Of a stretch of 64,000 nt of DNA, positions 47,699-56,426 are shown piece by piece. The position numbers and the translations under genes were made by a program. The notes beneath the pieces are model-generated. The model did no database searches and was not told the origin of the DNA. It saw only the letters and a program-made list of their open reading frames with translations. The stretch covers positions 744,001 through 808,000 of the forward strand of contig NZ_LZDB01000002.1 in the NCBI RefSeq assembly GCF_001676655.1, given 5' to 3'. Source of the stretch: Perlucidibaca aquatica. Its GTDB lineage: Bacteria > Pseudomonadota > Gammaproteobacteria > Pseudomonadales > Moraxellaceae. Each line of letters opens with the position of its first letter. Within the stretch, counting starts at the first letter, position 1.

Positions 47699-47726
47699 AA
47701 AAAGGGCCGAATTATCGGCCCTTTTT
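47699..47726. terminator. Rho-independent terminator between infA and the acyl-CoA ligase gene
   Basis: AAAAAGGGCCGA, a four-base loop and TCGGCCCTTTTT form a symmetric hairpin that can serve infA on the plus strand and the convergent ligase gene on the minus strand. Confidence 0.9.
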
Positions 47727-47754
47727 ATTTGCGTCCCGTTAGGGTTATCCGAGA

Positions 47755-49443
47755 TTACTCCCAGATAACCCGCTTACGCATAGCGACCCACTCGTCGGCA
47801 TGCGGCAAGTAACGCTCTTCAACCACATTGCGTTTGATTTTCATGGTCGGCGTTAAGAAGCCATTCTCCATGGTCCACTGATCTTTCACCACGACAACAT
47901 AATCCAACTGTTCGTGGTCTTCGAGCGTGGCATTCACGGTCTTCAACAGCGCCTCAAACTCACTGCTTAAGGTGTTTTTATCCAAGCGGCCATCGGCCAA
48001 TTCGGCACTGGCATCTAAAGACAACATAAACAGAGCAAAGGGTTGCGGCTGAGTTGGGCCCGTGACACAAATAACTTCTACCTTCGGATGCACATTGAGC
48101 TTTTGCTCAATCGGCACCGGAGCGACGTACTTGCCTTTTGAGGTTTTGAACAACTCTTTGACACGGCCAGTAATGCGCAGACGACCCTGCTCATCAATCT
48201 CGCCACGATCACCTGTCTTCAGATAGCCATCATCCGTCATGTCTTCGGCCGTTTTATCCGGCGCTTTGTAGTAGCCCATCATTTGACCCGGGCTCTTCAC
48301 TTGCACTTCACCGGTATCGGCAATGCGGTGCTCAACGCCAGGATTGGTGTGTCCCACATAACCCACACGGACTTCGCCAGGACGTGAGCCGTGCGAGTAA
48401 CCGTAGTTCTCGGTCATGCCGTAAACATCAAGCAGCTCTAGGCCGATATTGCGGTACCACTGCAGGATATTGGGCGGCAATGGAGCCGAAGCAGTAATCG
48501 CCAAACGCACTTTGTCTAAGCCAAGCTGGGTCAGAATTTTGCGCTTAATCACACCCGAGAGAATGGGGATATTAAACAGAATACGCTGCTTGGACGGCGG
48601 CAGTTTCTCGTTAATCGCGAGATAGAACTTGGTCCACAAGCGAGGTACCGAGAAGAAAATGGTGGGCTGAGCGCGTTGCAAATCTTGCTGGAACGTCGCC
48701 AGACTGTCGGCAAAGTAAACTTTAAAACCGAAATACAAAGACGCCGTTTCAACTACCGCACGCTCGGCCACATGGGCTAAGGGCAAATAGGAAAGCATAC
48801 GGTCGTCGCGGTTCACTTTATAGGTGTCGCGCAGACCATTAGCGACGGAACACATGGTGCCGAAGCTGTGCATTACGCCCTTGGGACGGCCAGTACTGCC
48901 CGATGTGTACACAATCGTGGCCATGGCGCTGGTGTCTGGCAGGGTCACTTCTGCCAGCGGCTCATATTGGGCGACCAAGTCTGTCCACTGCGTTACGTCA
49001 CTGCGTGGCGACAACGGCAGGCTAATCAGCGGTAGGTTCTCTGGCAAAATGGTTTTGATCTCATTCCAACCATCCGCCTTGCCATCGAGCTTGCCCAAGA
49101 ACAGCAGCTTGCACTCTGAGTGCTCCAAAATATATTCGGCAGATTCAGCATTCAGCGTCGGATACAGGGGGACGGTGACATGACCAGCCATCCAAACAGC
49201 CAAGTCCGCCAGAATCCAATGGGCACTGTTACGGCCCAACAGTCCAATGCTGCTGTGTGCGGGTAAGTTCAGCGACTTTAGATAGTTGGCAACGCGAGTC
49301 ACCTGATTAGCAGCTTCACCCCAGGTAATTTCAAGGGTTTTTCCGCCATCCAAGGGTTGCGTCATATAGACGGTGTTAGGACTGGTTTCCGCCCATAACA
49401 TGAAGCAATGGACTAATGTGGATCTAGAGGCATATCGGCTCAT
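47755..49443 (-). CDS. AMP-binding long-chain acyl-CoA synthetase
   Basis: The 562-residue enzyme should activate fatty acids to acyl-CoA via acyl-AMP. The P-loop TIVYTSGSTGRPKGVMHSFG (about 170-189), the LDVYGMTENYGYS block, the YLKTGDRGEIDEQGRLRITGR block and the A10-like lysine region LTPTMKIKRN are present. It belongs to the FadD/FACL superfamily; chain length cannot be told. Lying next to the alkane hydroxylase regulator, it probably activates alkane-derived fatty acids. Confidence 0.92.
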   Translation of the reverse strand: MSRYASRSTLVHCFMLWAETSPNTVYMTQPLDGGKTLEITWGEAANQVTRVANYLKSLNLPAHSSIGLLGRNSAHWILADLAVWMAGHVTVPLYPTLNAESAEYILEHSECKLLFLGKLDGKADGWNEIKTILPENLPLISLPLSPRSDVTQWTDLVAQYEPLAEVTLPDTSAMATIVYTSGSTGRPKGVMHSFGTMCSVANGLRDTYKVNRDDRMLSYLPLAHVAERAVVETASLYFGFKVYFADSLATFQQDLQRAQPTIFFSVPRLWTKFYLAINEKLPPSKQRILFNIPILSGVIKRKILTQLGLDKVRLAITASAPLPPNILQWYRNIGLELLDVYGMTENYGYSHGSRPGEVRVGYVGHTNPGVEHRIADTGEVQVKSPGQMMGYYKAPDKTAEDMTDDGYLKTGDRGEIDEQGRLRITGRVKELFKTSKGKYVAPVPIEQKLNVHPKVEVICVTGPTQPQPFALFMLSLDASAELADGRLDKNTLSSEFEALLKTVNATLEDHEQLDYVVVVKDQWTMENGFLTPTMKIKRNVVEERYLPHADEWVAMRKRVIWE

Positions 49444-49533
49444 CAGAGGGCTACCTTTTCGTTGTTTTATGAAGCTGACTGATGCGTCAAGCAGTGCTTT
49501 CTTATACCAAAACTCTTGTGCGTATGGCGAGCG

Positions 49534-50475
49534 CTAATCACCATTACACGCAGCAAGTTGGCGCATTTGTTCACGATATCGACTGGGGGCCAAGCCATAA
49601 CTGCGTTTGAATGCCTGCCCAAAAGCCGTTTCTGAGGCATACCCTACGGCATCTCCAATGTGACAAATCGGCTGCCCCGTATGTCGCAATTGCCAAGCAG
49701 CGACACGCATACGGTGCTCACTAACATAGGTGAGTGGTGGCTTGCCCATAATTTTTTGAAAACGATCCGCGAACGCAGAACGCGATAAGCAGGCCATCTG
49801 AGCTAAGGCAGGCACCGTCCAAGGTCGCCCTGGAAATTTGTGAATCGCACTCAGAACTAACGCTAAGGCAGGATCTTTAAGCGCACGCAGCCAAGAGTCA
49901 TTGCCCTCAGGCAAGCTCTCAATATAGGTCCGCAGCACCTCGACGAACCAAATATCTCCAAGCCTATTGAGAATGCTTTGATGGCCGGGCCGACGTTCCC
50001 GGGTTTCTTGCAAGAGAAACTCAATACCAATGCGTAACCACTCCGGCGTACTTTTTTGCACCCCCAGAATCGGGATTGCTGATGGCAAAGCCGACATGAG
50101 TGGTTGACCCAGCTCAGCATCAAAACGGCAGCCGGCTGTCAAAATAAACGCGGACAAATCACCCTGCCCCAAACAAATGGGCGTTTCACGCGATCGACCA
50201 AATTGCTCACTAATGTCTACTTGCGTGTTTTCCATGCCGCCTAACGCATGAAGGCTATGGGCCGAGCCCGTCGGCACGATAAGCAAGTCGCCAGCACACA
50301 AGTGAAACCGTTCATCGCCTACAGCAACAATAGCCTCCCCTTGCAAGACGGCGTGGAAAATTGAACGATTGGGTAAATTCACACCAAACGCCCAGGCATC
50401 CGACGCCGAAACAAAGAAATACTCCGCATCGGTCAGGTGTAAATCGTCAAAAATAATGCTGAGAAAGTCCTGCAT
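49534..50475 (-). CDS. AraC-family transcriptional regulator, probable alkane-response activator
   Basis: The 313-residue protein has an N-terminal cupin-like sensor domain (about 20-190; QGEAIVAVGDERFHLCAGDLLIVPTGSAH) and two C-terminal AraC helix-turn-helix motifs: ALAQMACLSRSAFADRFQKIMG and HIGDAVGYASETAFGQAFKRSYG. The N-terminal type resembles the Cupin_6 AraC subgroup. It is divergent from the alkB fusion over 143 bases, so control of alkB is likely, as for AlkR in Acinetobacter; that function is inference. Confidence 0.88.
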   Translation of the reverse strand: MQDFLSIIFDDLHLTDAEYFFVSASDAWAFGVNLPNRSIFHAVLQGEAIVAVGDERFHLCAGDLLIVPTGSAHSLHALGGMENTQVDISEQFGRSRETPICLGQGDLSAFILTAGCRFDAELGQPLMSALPSAIPILGVQKSTPEWLRIGIEFLLQETRERRPGHQSILNRLGDIWFVEVLRTYIESLPEGNDSWLRALKDPALALVLSAIHKFPGRPWTVPALAQMACLSRSAFADRFQKIMGKPPLTYVSEHRMRVAAWQLRHTGQPICHIGDAVGYASETAFGQAFKRSYGLAPSRYREQMRQLAACNGD

Positions 50476-50565
50476 TTCGTCTTATTCCGGCGTTTCAATA
50501 GAAAATCATGGCTTTTTGTGCCAGACAGCAACCTTAACATTGAACAATGATACGGTCACTGGAAA

Positions 50566-50588
50566 AACAACGGATTCTGCCCGTTGTT
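50566..50588. promoter_or_regulatory. Inverted repeat upstream of the alkB fusion
   Basis: AACAACGG (50566-50573) and CCGTTGTT (50581-50588) are perfect 8-bp arms separated by seven bases, ending 30 bases before the alkB start. It may be an operator for the divergent AraC-type protein or another regulator, or a 5' leader hairpin. AraC proteins more often bind direct repeats, so the partner is uncertain. Confidence 0.5.
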
Positions 50589-50618
50589 GAAATAACCATG
50601 ATGTCAGGAGAGACCCAC

Positions 50619-52010
50619 ATGACCACAACGACGCTCAATACGCCTTGGGTGGATAGCAAACGCTATCTTTGGCTGTTAAGCCCCATGCTGCCCGTTTTCG
50701 GGCTGTTAATTTTGGGGCTTTATGAATTTACCGGTATCAGTTTAGCGCTCTGGGGCGGCCCAATTTTGGTCTACGGCCTGATTCCCCTGATGGATCGCAT
50801 CATTGGCTCGGACGCCAGTAACCCGCCTGAATCAGCCGTGGCGCACCTTGAATCAGATAGCTACTACCGATTCGTGGTCTATGCCTACATCCCGTCTCAA
50901 TTCATCTTAACAATTTGGGGGGCATGGATCGCGGTAAATCATGATTTGAGCCTGTTTGAATACATCGGCCTCATATTGTCTGTCGGTGCCATCAACGGCA
51001 TTGCCATTAACACGGCGCATGAGTTGTCGCATAAGCGTGACGAAATGGGTCGCTGGATGGCGAAGGTCACCTTAGCACCTGTGGCGTATGGCCATTTTTA
51101 TGCCGAGCATGTTCGCGGCCATCATAAAAATGTGGCGACCCCTGAAGATCCTGCTAGCTCCAAGATGGGCGAAACTTTCTGGCAATTTCTACCCCGCACG
51201 ATGATTGGCAGCGTCCTTTCAGCGTGGAAAATTGAAGGTGAGCGCCTTGGACGCTTGGGCAAAAAAACATGGTCTTTAGATAACGACAACCTGCAGGCCT
51301 GGGCTATGACGGTGGTTTTCTTCGGTCTGCTTACCGCTATCTTGGGATGGGCAGCACTGCCGTTCTTACTGTTACAAGCTTTCTATGGTGCGTCCCTGCT
51401 GGAAGTGATCAATTACATTGAGCACTATGGTTTGCTGCGTCAAAAAGGTCCGGATGGCCGCTTTGTGCGCTGCATGCCTGAGCATTCTTGGAACAGCAAC
51501 CACATCATTACCAATCTCGTGCTGTACCAGCTACAGCGCCATAGCGATCACCATGCCCACCCCACACGTAGCTTCCAAGCACTGCGCCACTTTGAAGAAA
51601 GCCCGCAGCTGCCGTCTGGCTACGCATCCATGCTAATCCCGGCGTACATTCCGGCACTCTGGTTCCGTCAGATGGACCCGCTGGTGGCCAAGCACTACAA
51701 GGGCGATCTGAGCAAAGCGAATATTTTGCCCGCCAAGCGCGAGCAAATACTGAACTCGGCGCTGAACCGCGCGCAGTTGGAGAATCGTGCGGAAATGGCA
51801 CCAATTCCTGAAGGTGCTCCGTCCAATATGACTACCGATGGCCATGCTCGCTTTCAATGTTCCGATTGCGGCTACATCTACGATGAACGCACGGGCTGCC
51901 CTAAGGAAGGCTTCCCTGCGGGTACCTTGTGGAGCAAGATTCCCGATAGCTGGCCCTGCCCTGACTGTGCCGTTCGAGAAAAAGTCGACTTTGTTGCGCT
52001 AAATCAGTAA
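50619..52010 (+). CDS. alkB: Alkane 1-monooxygenase (AlkB) fused to rubredoxin
   Basis: This 463-residue inner-membrane di-iron enzyme hydroxylates the terminal carbon of n-alkanes. AlkB histidine motifs are HELSHK (134-139), EHVRGHH (163-169), NYIEHYGL (265-272) and LQRHSDHHA (305-313). A linker of about 70 residues leads to a rubredoxin domain with Cys414, Cys417, Cys447 and Cys450 (CSDC and CPDC), which would deliver electrons from a rubredoxin reductase encoded elsewhere. ATG 50619 is chosen for AGGAG eight bases upstream. Natural AlkB-rubredoxin fusions are known in other bacteria. A hairpin separates it from convergent DyP. Confidence 0.96.
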   Translation: MTTTTLNTPWVDSKRYLWLLSPMLPVFGLLILGLYEFTGISLALWGGPILVYGLIPLMDRIIGSDASNPPESAVAHLESDSYYRFVVYAYIPSQFILTIWGAWIAVNHDLSLFEYIGLILSVGAINGIAINTAHELSHKRDEMGRWMAKVTLAPVAYGHFYAEHVRGHHKNVATPEDPASSKMGETFWQFLPRTMIGSVLSAWKIEGERLGRLGKKTWSLDNDNLQAWAMTVVFFGLLTAILGWAALPFLLLQAFYGASLLEVINYIEHYGLLRQKGPDGRFVRCMPEHSWNSNHIITNLVLYQLQRHSDHHAHPTRSFQALRHFEESPQLPSGYASMLIPAYIPALWFRQMDPLVAKHYKGDLSKANILPAKREQILNSALNRAQLENRAEMAPIPEGAPSNMTTDGHARFQCSDCGYIYDERTGCPKEGFPAGTLWSKIPDSWPCPDCAVREKVDFVALNQ

Positions 52011-52025
52011 CGCAGTAGAGATAAA

Positions 52026-52050
52026 GTCCCGTGGCTGACAAGCACGGGAC
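52026..52050 (-). terminator. Stem-loop between alkB and DyP peroxidase genes
   Basis: GTCCCGTG and CACGGGAC form a perfect 8-bp stem around a nine-base loop. On the minus strand it is followed by TTTATC, so it more likely terminates the DyP transcript than alkB. Confidence 0.5.
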
Positions 52051-52058
52051 CTCCCCGC

Positions 52059-52940
52059 TTAAAGACCCAAAATCCGCAGATCCAGACGCTCATTGAGCAT
52101 CGCAGGGCACCACACATAGTGCGTGTTAAGCGGCTGACTAAAGCCAAACAAGGCATCGATGATGCCGTCCTCAGCGCCCGACATTCGCGTCAGTTGCGCT
52201 TCAAACGCATCAAACGAATGGCCGAAGGCGACAAACATTAATCCAGCCTGACTGCCAGCCGACCACGGCATGGAACGTCTGAGCACAAATGCCTCGGGCT
52301 CGAAATCCTCCTGCGCAGTTCGTTTCACATGTGCAGACTCTGGCGCTTCTTCTAACTCTTCATTATCGCTGCGCCTGCGACCCATGGCGTGATCTTGGGC
52401 TTCACTGGTCATCGCTTCAAAACTATCGAACTGATGCTGCCATTGCTGAATAGCGGCAAAACTGGAACCCGCTAAATCAGGTGTTGCAGCATCTACACAG
52501 GCGGCTGCCAGAGCCAGATCGCCCTCTGGATTCTCTGTGCCATCTTTGTAGCCGGTTAAGTCGCGGCCATCATCAAATCGAAAAGCTTCTATGCGCTGAT
52601 GGCGCTGAAAGGCCGGTTTAAGGCGCAGCGTCCAGACTCGTTCTGCGAGCAGCAAGGCACCACGGTCATCACCGCGTAACCACAGCCAAAGCGCTATGGG
52701 CTGTTGAGGGAGCGGAACCAGCGCATGGGGCATTGAAAACCCCTCCCGTAAGCCCGGCACCGAATGACCGAGTGCGGCCACCAGCGAAGCCCCTAGCCCG
52801 ACAACACAGCTTTCACCATCTGCGAAGTTCTGAATTGCGCGCAAGGCCTCTGTAGCGGCCCCTGCCTCCGACAGCAGGTAGCTCACATAGATACCGTGGT
52901 TGGGGACCTCTTGAAGTATGCCTTTCTGAATGAATTGCAC
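52059..52940 (-). CDS. DyP-type heme peroxidase
   Basis: The 293-residue protein has the DyP GxxDG motif in GYKDGTENPEGD (about 134-145), with the catalytic Asp, and a heme-ligand His in AHVKRTAQED; a conserved Arg lies in FVLRRSMPW. No signal peptide is seen, so it is cytoplasmic or encapsulin-cargo-like; no encapsulin gene is nearby. It reduces hydrogen peroxide with varied electron donors; its native substrate is unknown. Sits between alkB and glcB, each side closed by a hairpin. Confidence 0.92.
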   Translation of the reverse strand: MQFIQKGILQEVPNHGIYVSYLLSEAGAATEALRAIQNFADGESCVVGLGASLVAALGHSVPGLREGFSMPHALVPLPQQPIALWLWLRGDDRGALLLAERVWTLRLKPAFQRHQRIEAFRFDDGRDLTGYKDGTENPEGDLALAAACVDAATPDLAGSSFAAIQQWQHQFDSFEAMTSEAQDHAMGRRRSDNEELEEAPESAHVKRTAQEDFEPEAFVLRRSMPWSAGSQAGLMFVAFGHSFDAFEAQLTRMSGAEDGIIDALFGFSQPLNTHYVWCPAMLNERLDLRILGL

Positions 52941-52963
52941 AGTATCTCCTTGGTTTTAAACAT

Positions 52964-53004
52964 AAAAAAGCCGCCAGACCTAAGGCTAGGCTGGCGGCTT
53001 TTTT
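52964..53004. terminator. Strong hairpin downstream of glcB
   Basis: AAAAAAGCCGCCAG and CTGGCGGCTTTTTT form a long stem with a 13-base loop. On the minus strand it follows the malate synthase stop at 53020 by about 15 bases and should terminate glcB ahead of the DyP gene. Confidence 0.9.
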
Positions 53005-53019
53005 AGTGCATCAATAGCA

Positions 53020-55191
53020 TTAACCCGCGAGCTTAGCCTTCAATTCGCGGCGGCGACGATGCAGCACAGGCTCTGTGTAGCCGTTAGGCTGTGCACAACC
53101 CTCAAAGACCAGTTCAGCTGCAGCTTGGTAGGCCACGCTGTCATCAAAGTTAGGTGCCATGGGGGTGTAGAGCGGATCAGTGGCATTTTGCGCATCCACA
53201 ACCGCAGCCATGCGCTGCATGGCCTCAACGACCTGGGCTTTCGTACAAATGCCGTGACGCAGCCAATTAGCCACGTGCTGGCTGGAGATACGCAGCGTTG
53301 CACGGTCTTCCATGAGGCCAATATTGTTGATGTCTGGCACCTTAGAGCAGCCCACGCCTTGGTCGATCCAGCGCACAACATAACCGAGGATGCCCTGGCA
53401 GTTGTTATCGAGCTCATTTTTGATCTCTTCCGCTGTCCAGCTCGGATTAGCCGCGACGGGATAGGTCAGGATGTCGTCCAGCGAAGCGCGTGGACGCGAC
53501 TTCAGCTGATCCTGAATGTCCTGCACCAAGACCTGGTGGTAGTGCGTGGCGTGCAGTGTTGCGCCTGTCGGCGACGGCACCCAAGCGGTGTTAGCACCAG
53601 CCTTGGGATGAGCAATTTTCTGCTCCAACATAGCCTTCATTAAGTCCGGCATTGCCCACATGCCCTTACCAATCTGAGCTTTGCCTTGCAGACCACAGGC
53701 CAGGCCAATATCGACGTTCCAGTTCTCGTAAGCGGCGATCCACTTGGATGTCTTCATGTCGGCCTTGCGAACCATCGCGCCAGCTTCCATCGAGGTGTGC
53801 ATTTCATCGCCGGTACGGTCGAGGAAGCCGGTATTGATGAAGATCACACGCTCTTTAGCCGCACGGATGCACTCTTTCAGGTTCACCGTGGTACGACGTT
53901 CTTCGTCCATGATGCCCATTTTCAACGTGTTGCGGGCCAGACCCAGTGCATCTTCCACGCGACCAAAGATCTCGTTAGCAAAAGCCACTTCTTCTGGACC
54001 GTGCATTTTCGGTTTAACAATGTAGACCGATCCCGCACGCGAGTTGGACAACTTATTGGCCTTAAGCAGGTCGTGCTTGGCCGCCAGAACCGTCACCAGG
54101 CAATCCATGATGCCTTCGGGTACTTCCTGGCCCTTGTACAAAACGGCCGGGTTAGTCATGAGATGACCCACATTCCGCACCAACAGCAGCGCACGGCCGT
54201 GGAGCGTGAACTCACCGCCGTTAGGCGCCTTGAACGTGCGGTCGCCATTGAGCGTACGCGTTAAGGTCTTGCCGCTCTTTTCAAAGGACTCAGCCAGCGT
54301 GCCCTTCATGAGGCCCAGCCAATTGCCGTAAACCTCGACTTTGTCTTCGGCATCTACGGCCGCGACCGAGTCTTCACAATCTTGAATGGCGGTAATGGCA
54401 GACTCTAAGTTCACATCTTTGATGCCAGCCGCATCCGTCTTGCCAATTGGGTGCTCACGATCAAACTGAATTTCGGCATGCAAATTGTTGTTTTTTAACA
54501 AAATGCTTGTTGGGCTGGCGATGTCGCCCGTGTAACCCACGAACTTTGCTGGTTGAGCCAACGCAACCGTTGCGCCCGAGCTCAAGGTGACCTGAAGCTG
54601 GCCGCCTACGATGGCATAGGCAGTGCTGTCTACGTGCGATCCAGACGCCAATGGCGCCGATTGGTCCAAGAAATTACGGGCGAAAGCAATGACCTTGTTT
54701 CCGCGCACCGGGTTGTAGCCCTTGCCCTTTTCTGCGCCGCCTTCTTCCGAAATAGCATCGGTACCGTAAAGGGCGTCATACAACGAGCCCCAACGTGCAT
54801 TCGCCGCGTTCAGGGCATAGCGAGCGTTTTTGACTGGCACAACGAGCTGAGGCCCTGCAATCGTGGCAATTTCATCATCCACATTGTCAGGGCTTACGGC
54901 GAAATCAGCCCCTTCCGGAACTAAGTAGCCAATATCCGTCAAGAAAGTCTTGTAGGCTGAAAAATCGGCATTGCGATTAGCTTGATGCCAGGCATCAATT
55001 TTGGCCTGAATCGCATCACGCTTAGCCAACAGAGCTTGGTTCTTCGGCATGAGATCAGCCATGATCTGCTCGAACTGATCCCAGAAATGCTTAGGCTCTA
55101 CACCTGTGCCTGGGGCCACGTCGTTGTTAACCAGATCAAAAAGCGATTTAGCGATAGCCAAATCGCCGTGTTGAATGCGCTGCTCAGTCAT
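53020..55191 (-). CDS. glcB: Malate synthase G
   Basis: Malate synthase G condenses glyoxylate with acetyl-CoA to malate, closing the glyoxylate shunt. From ATG 55191 the protein is 723 residues, the same as E. coli GlcB. It has [39 protein letters not shown] (catalytic and Mg-binding acidic residues), [19 protein letters not shown] and a late WLRHGICTK block. GAGG lies nine bases ahead of 55191; the upstream ATG at 55197 is too close and the longer frame adds an unrelated leader. Downstream of and parallel to a LysR gene. Confidence 0.97.
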   Translation of the reverse strand: MTEQRIQHGDLAIAKSLFDLVNNDVAPGTGVEPKHFWDQFEQIMADLMPKNQALLAKRDAIQAKIDAWHQANRNADFSAYKTFLTDIGYLVPEGADFAVSPDNVDDEIATIAGPQLVVPVKNARYALNAANARWGSLYDALYGTDAISEEGGAEKGKGYNPVRGNKVIAFARNFLDQSAPLASGSHVDSTAYAIVGGQLQVTLSSGATVALAQPAKFVGYTGDIASPTSILLKNNNLHAEIQFDREHPIGKTDAAGIKDVNLESAITAIQDCEDSVAAVDAEDKVEVYGNWLGLMKGTLAESFEKSGKTLTRTLNGDRTFKAPNGGEFTLHGRALLLVRNVGHLMTNPAVLYKGQEVPEGIMDCLVTVLAAKHDLLKANKLSNSRAGSVYIVKPKMHGPEEVAFANEIFGRVEDALGLARNTLKMGIMDEERRTTVNLKECIRAAKERVIFINTGFLDRTGDEMHTSMEAGAMVRKADMKTSKWIAAYENWNVDIGLACGLQGKAQIGKGMWAMPDLMKAMLEQKIAHPKAGANTAWVPSPTGATLHATHYHQVLVQDIQDQLKSRPRASLDDILTYPVAANPSWTAEEIKNELDNNCQGILGYVVRWIDQGVGCSKVPDINNIGLMEDRATLRISSQHVANWLRHGICTKAQVVEAMQRMAAVVDAQNATDPLYTPMAPNFDDSVAYQAAAELVFEGCAQPNGYTEPVLHRRRRELKAKLAG

Positions 55192-55292
55192 GTGCATTTG
55201 CCTCGTTGATGCGTAAAAGGGTTGCGTCAACCATTGGCTGACGTAGGGGGATGCAAAAAGTGGCGATAGTCTAGCGAAAACTTTAACGCCGG

Positions 55293-56297
55293 TCATTCCC
55301 GATCAATGCGTGTACGTCGCCTAGGCACCCAATTGGCCTTTTCTTCATCACGCTTTTCCTGCTCCGTAATCTGCCGTGCCACATACAAAATCAACTGCCG
55401 TAGCCAGCGATGCGCAGGGCTGTGATGCAACAACGCGCCCCATGCCATCTTTAATTCGAATTCCGGAATAAAAAATGGCGGTTCTTTCACCACCAGTTGA
55501 GGGTGATCGCTTTGCAAGCGTGCAATACGCGTGGGTAACGTGGCAATTAAATCCGCTTTATGAGCCACCAAGGCCGGCATTTGATAGTGCCGCGTGTAAA
55601 TAGTGATACGTCGACGCTGACCGATACGCTCTAGCGCTGCATCAATTTGCCCCATACCGCCGCGATCAGGGTTCATGCCAAAGCCAATGCCCATGCCGGT
55701 CTTAGAAACCCAAATATGCTGAGACTCAAGATAGCTCTTCAAATTGAAGCGCACAGCCGCAGGATTACTTCGGTTTAAGAGGCAAGAAAAGCTATCTGAC
55801 CACAGCGTAACCTGATGAAATGACTGTGGAATCTCGTTAAACCGGTTAATGGCAAGGTCTATCTTCCCTTGCTCAATGTCTTGAATGCTCACATCGGATG
55901 GTGTGAGAAAGTCGAGCACCACATCCGGCGCTTCGGAGCGTAACGCTTTCACGAGTGCCGGCATGAGCGTGGCCTCGGCATAGTCCGAGGTCATAATGCG
56001 AAACACGCGTTTTGAGGTTAGTGGTCGGAATTCTTGTTTCGGTTCCATAATTTCAGTCACGGCAGATAAGGCCTGCCTGACCAATGGCGCCAGCTCCAGT
56101 GCTCGCTCGGTAGGCGCCATGCCCGTGCTTGAGCGTATCATCAACGGATCGTTGAAGAGTTCACGTAAGCGCTTGAGACCATTAGACATTGCCGGCTGAG
56201 TAATACCCAGCTGTGCGGCCGCGCGCGTAACACTCTGCTCCCGCAGCAGCACATCTAAGTAGACCAGTAAGTTGAGATCGACCCTCTCAAGATTCAT
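55293..56297 (-). CDS. LysR-family regulator, probable control of the glyoxylate shunt
   Basis: The 334-residue protein (from ATG 56297; 56318 possible) has the N-terminal winged [23 protein letters not shown] then [20 protein letters not shown], and the usual periplasmic-binding-like effector domain. It is divergent from aceA and ends 101 bases before glcB. That position suggests it senses a metabolite of acetate or fatty-acid use and regulates aceA and glcB, which is inference. Neither start has a good ribosome site. Confidence 0.88.
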   Translation of the reverse strand: MNLERVDLNLLVYLDVLLREQSVTRAAAQLGITQPAMSNGLKRLRELFNDPLMIRSSTGMAPTERALELAPLVRQALSAVTEIMEPKQEFRPLTSKRVFRIMTSDYAEATLMPALVKALRSEAPDVVLDFLTPSDVSIQDIEQGKIDLAINRFNEIPQSFHQVTLWSDSFSCLLNRSNPAAVRFNLKSYLESQHIWVSKTGMGIGFGMNPDRGGMGQIDAALERIGQRRRITIYTRHYQMPALVAHKADLIATLPTRIARLQSDHPQLVVKEPPFFIPEFELKMAWGALLHHSPAHRWLRQLILYVARQITEQEKRDEEKANWVPRRRTRIDRE

Positions 56298-56426
56298 AGA
56301 ATGAATACCGACAATCATGGTTATATATTTTGAAAATTATGCCACAGATCGTAGACTGCGCGAGCTTTCTGCCAATACCTGCTTTCGAGTGTGCTGGCAC
56401 CATTTAACCCTGAACAGGAAATCGTC

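Noticed and set aside
56298-56426. ATTTT-G-AAAAT short inverted repeat in the LysR/aceA gap as a LysR box
   Set aside because: The arms are only five A/T bases, do not extend, and do not fit the T-N11-A pattern convincingly.
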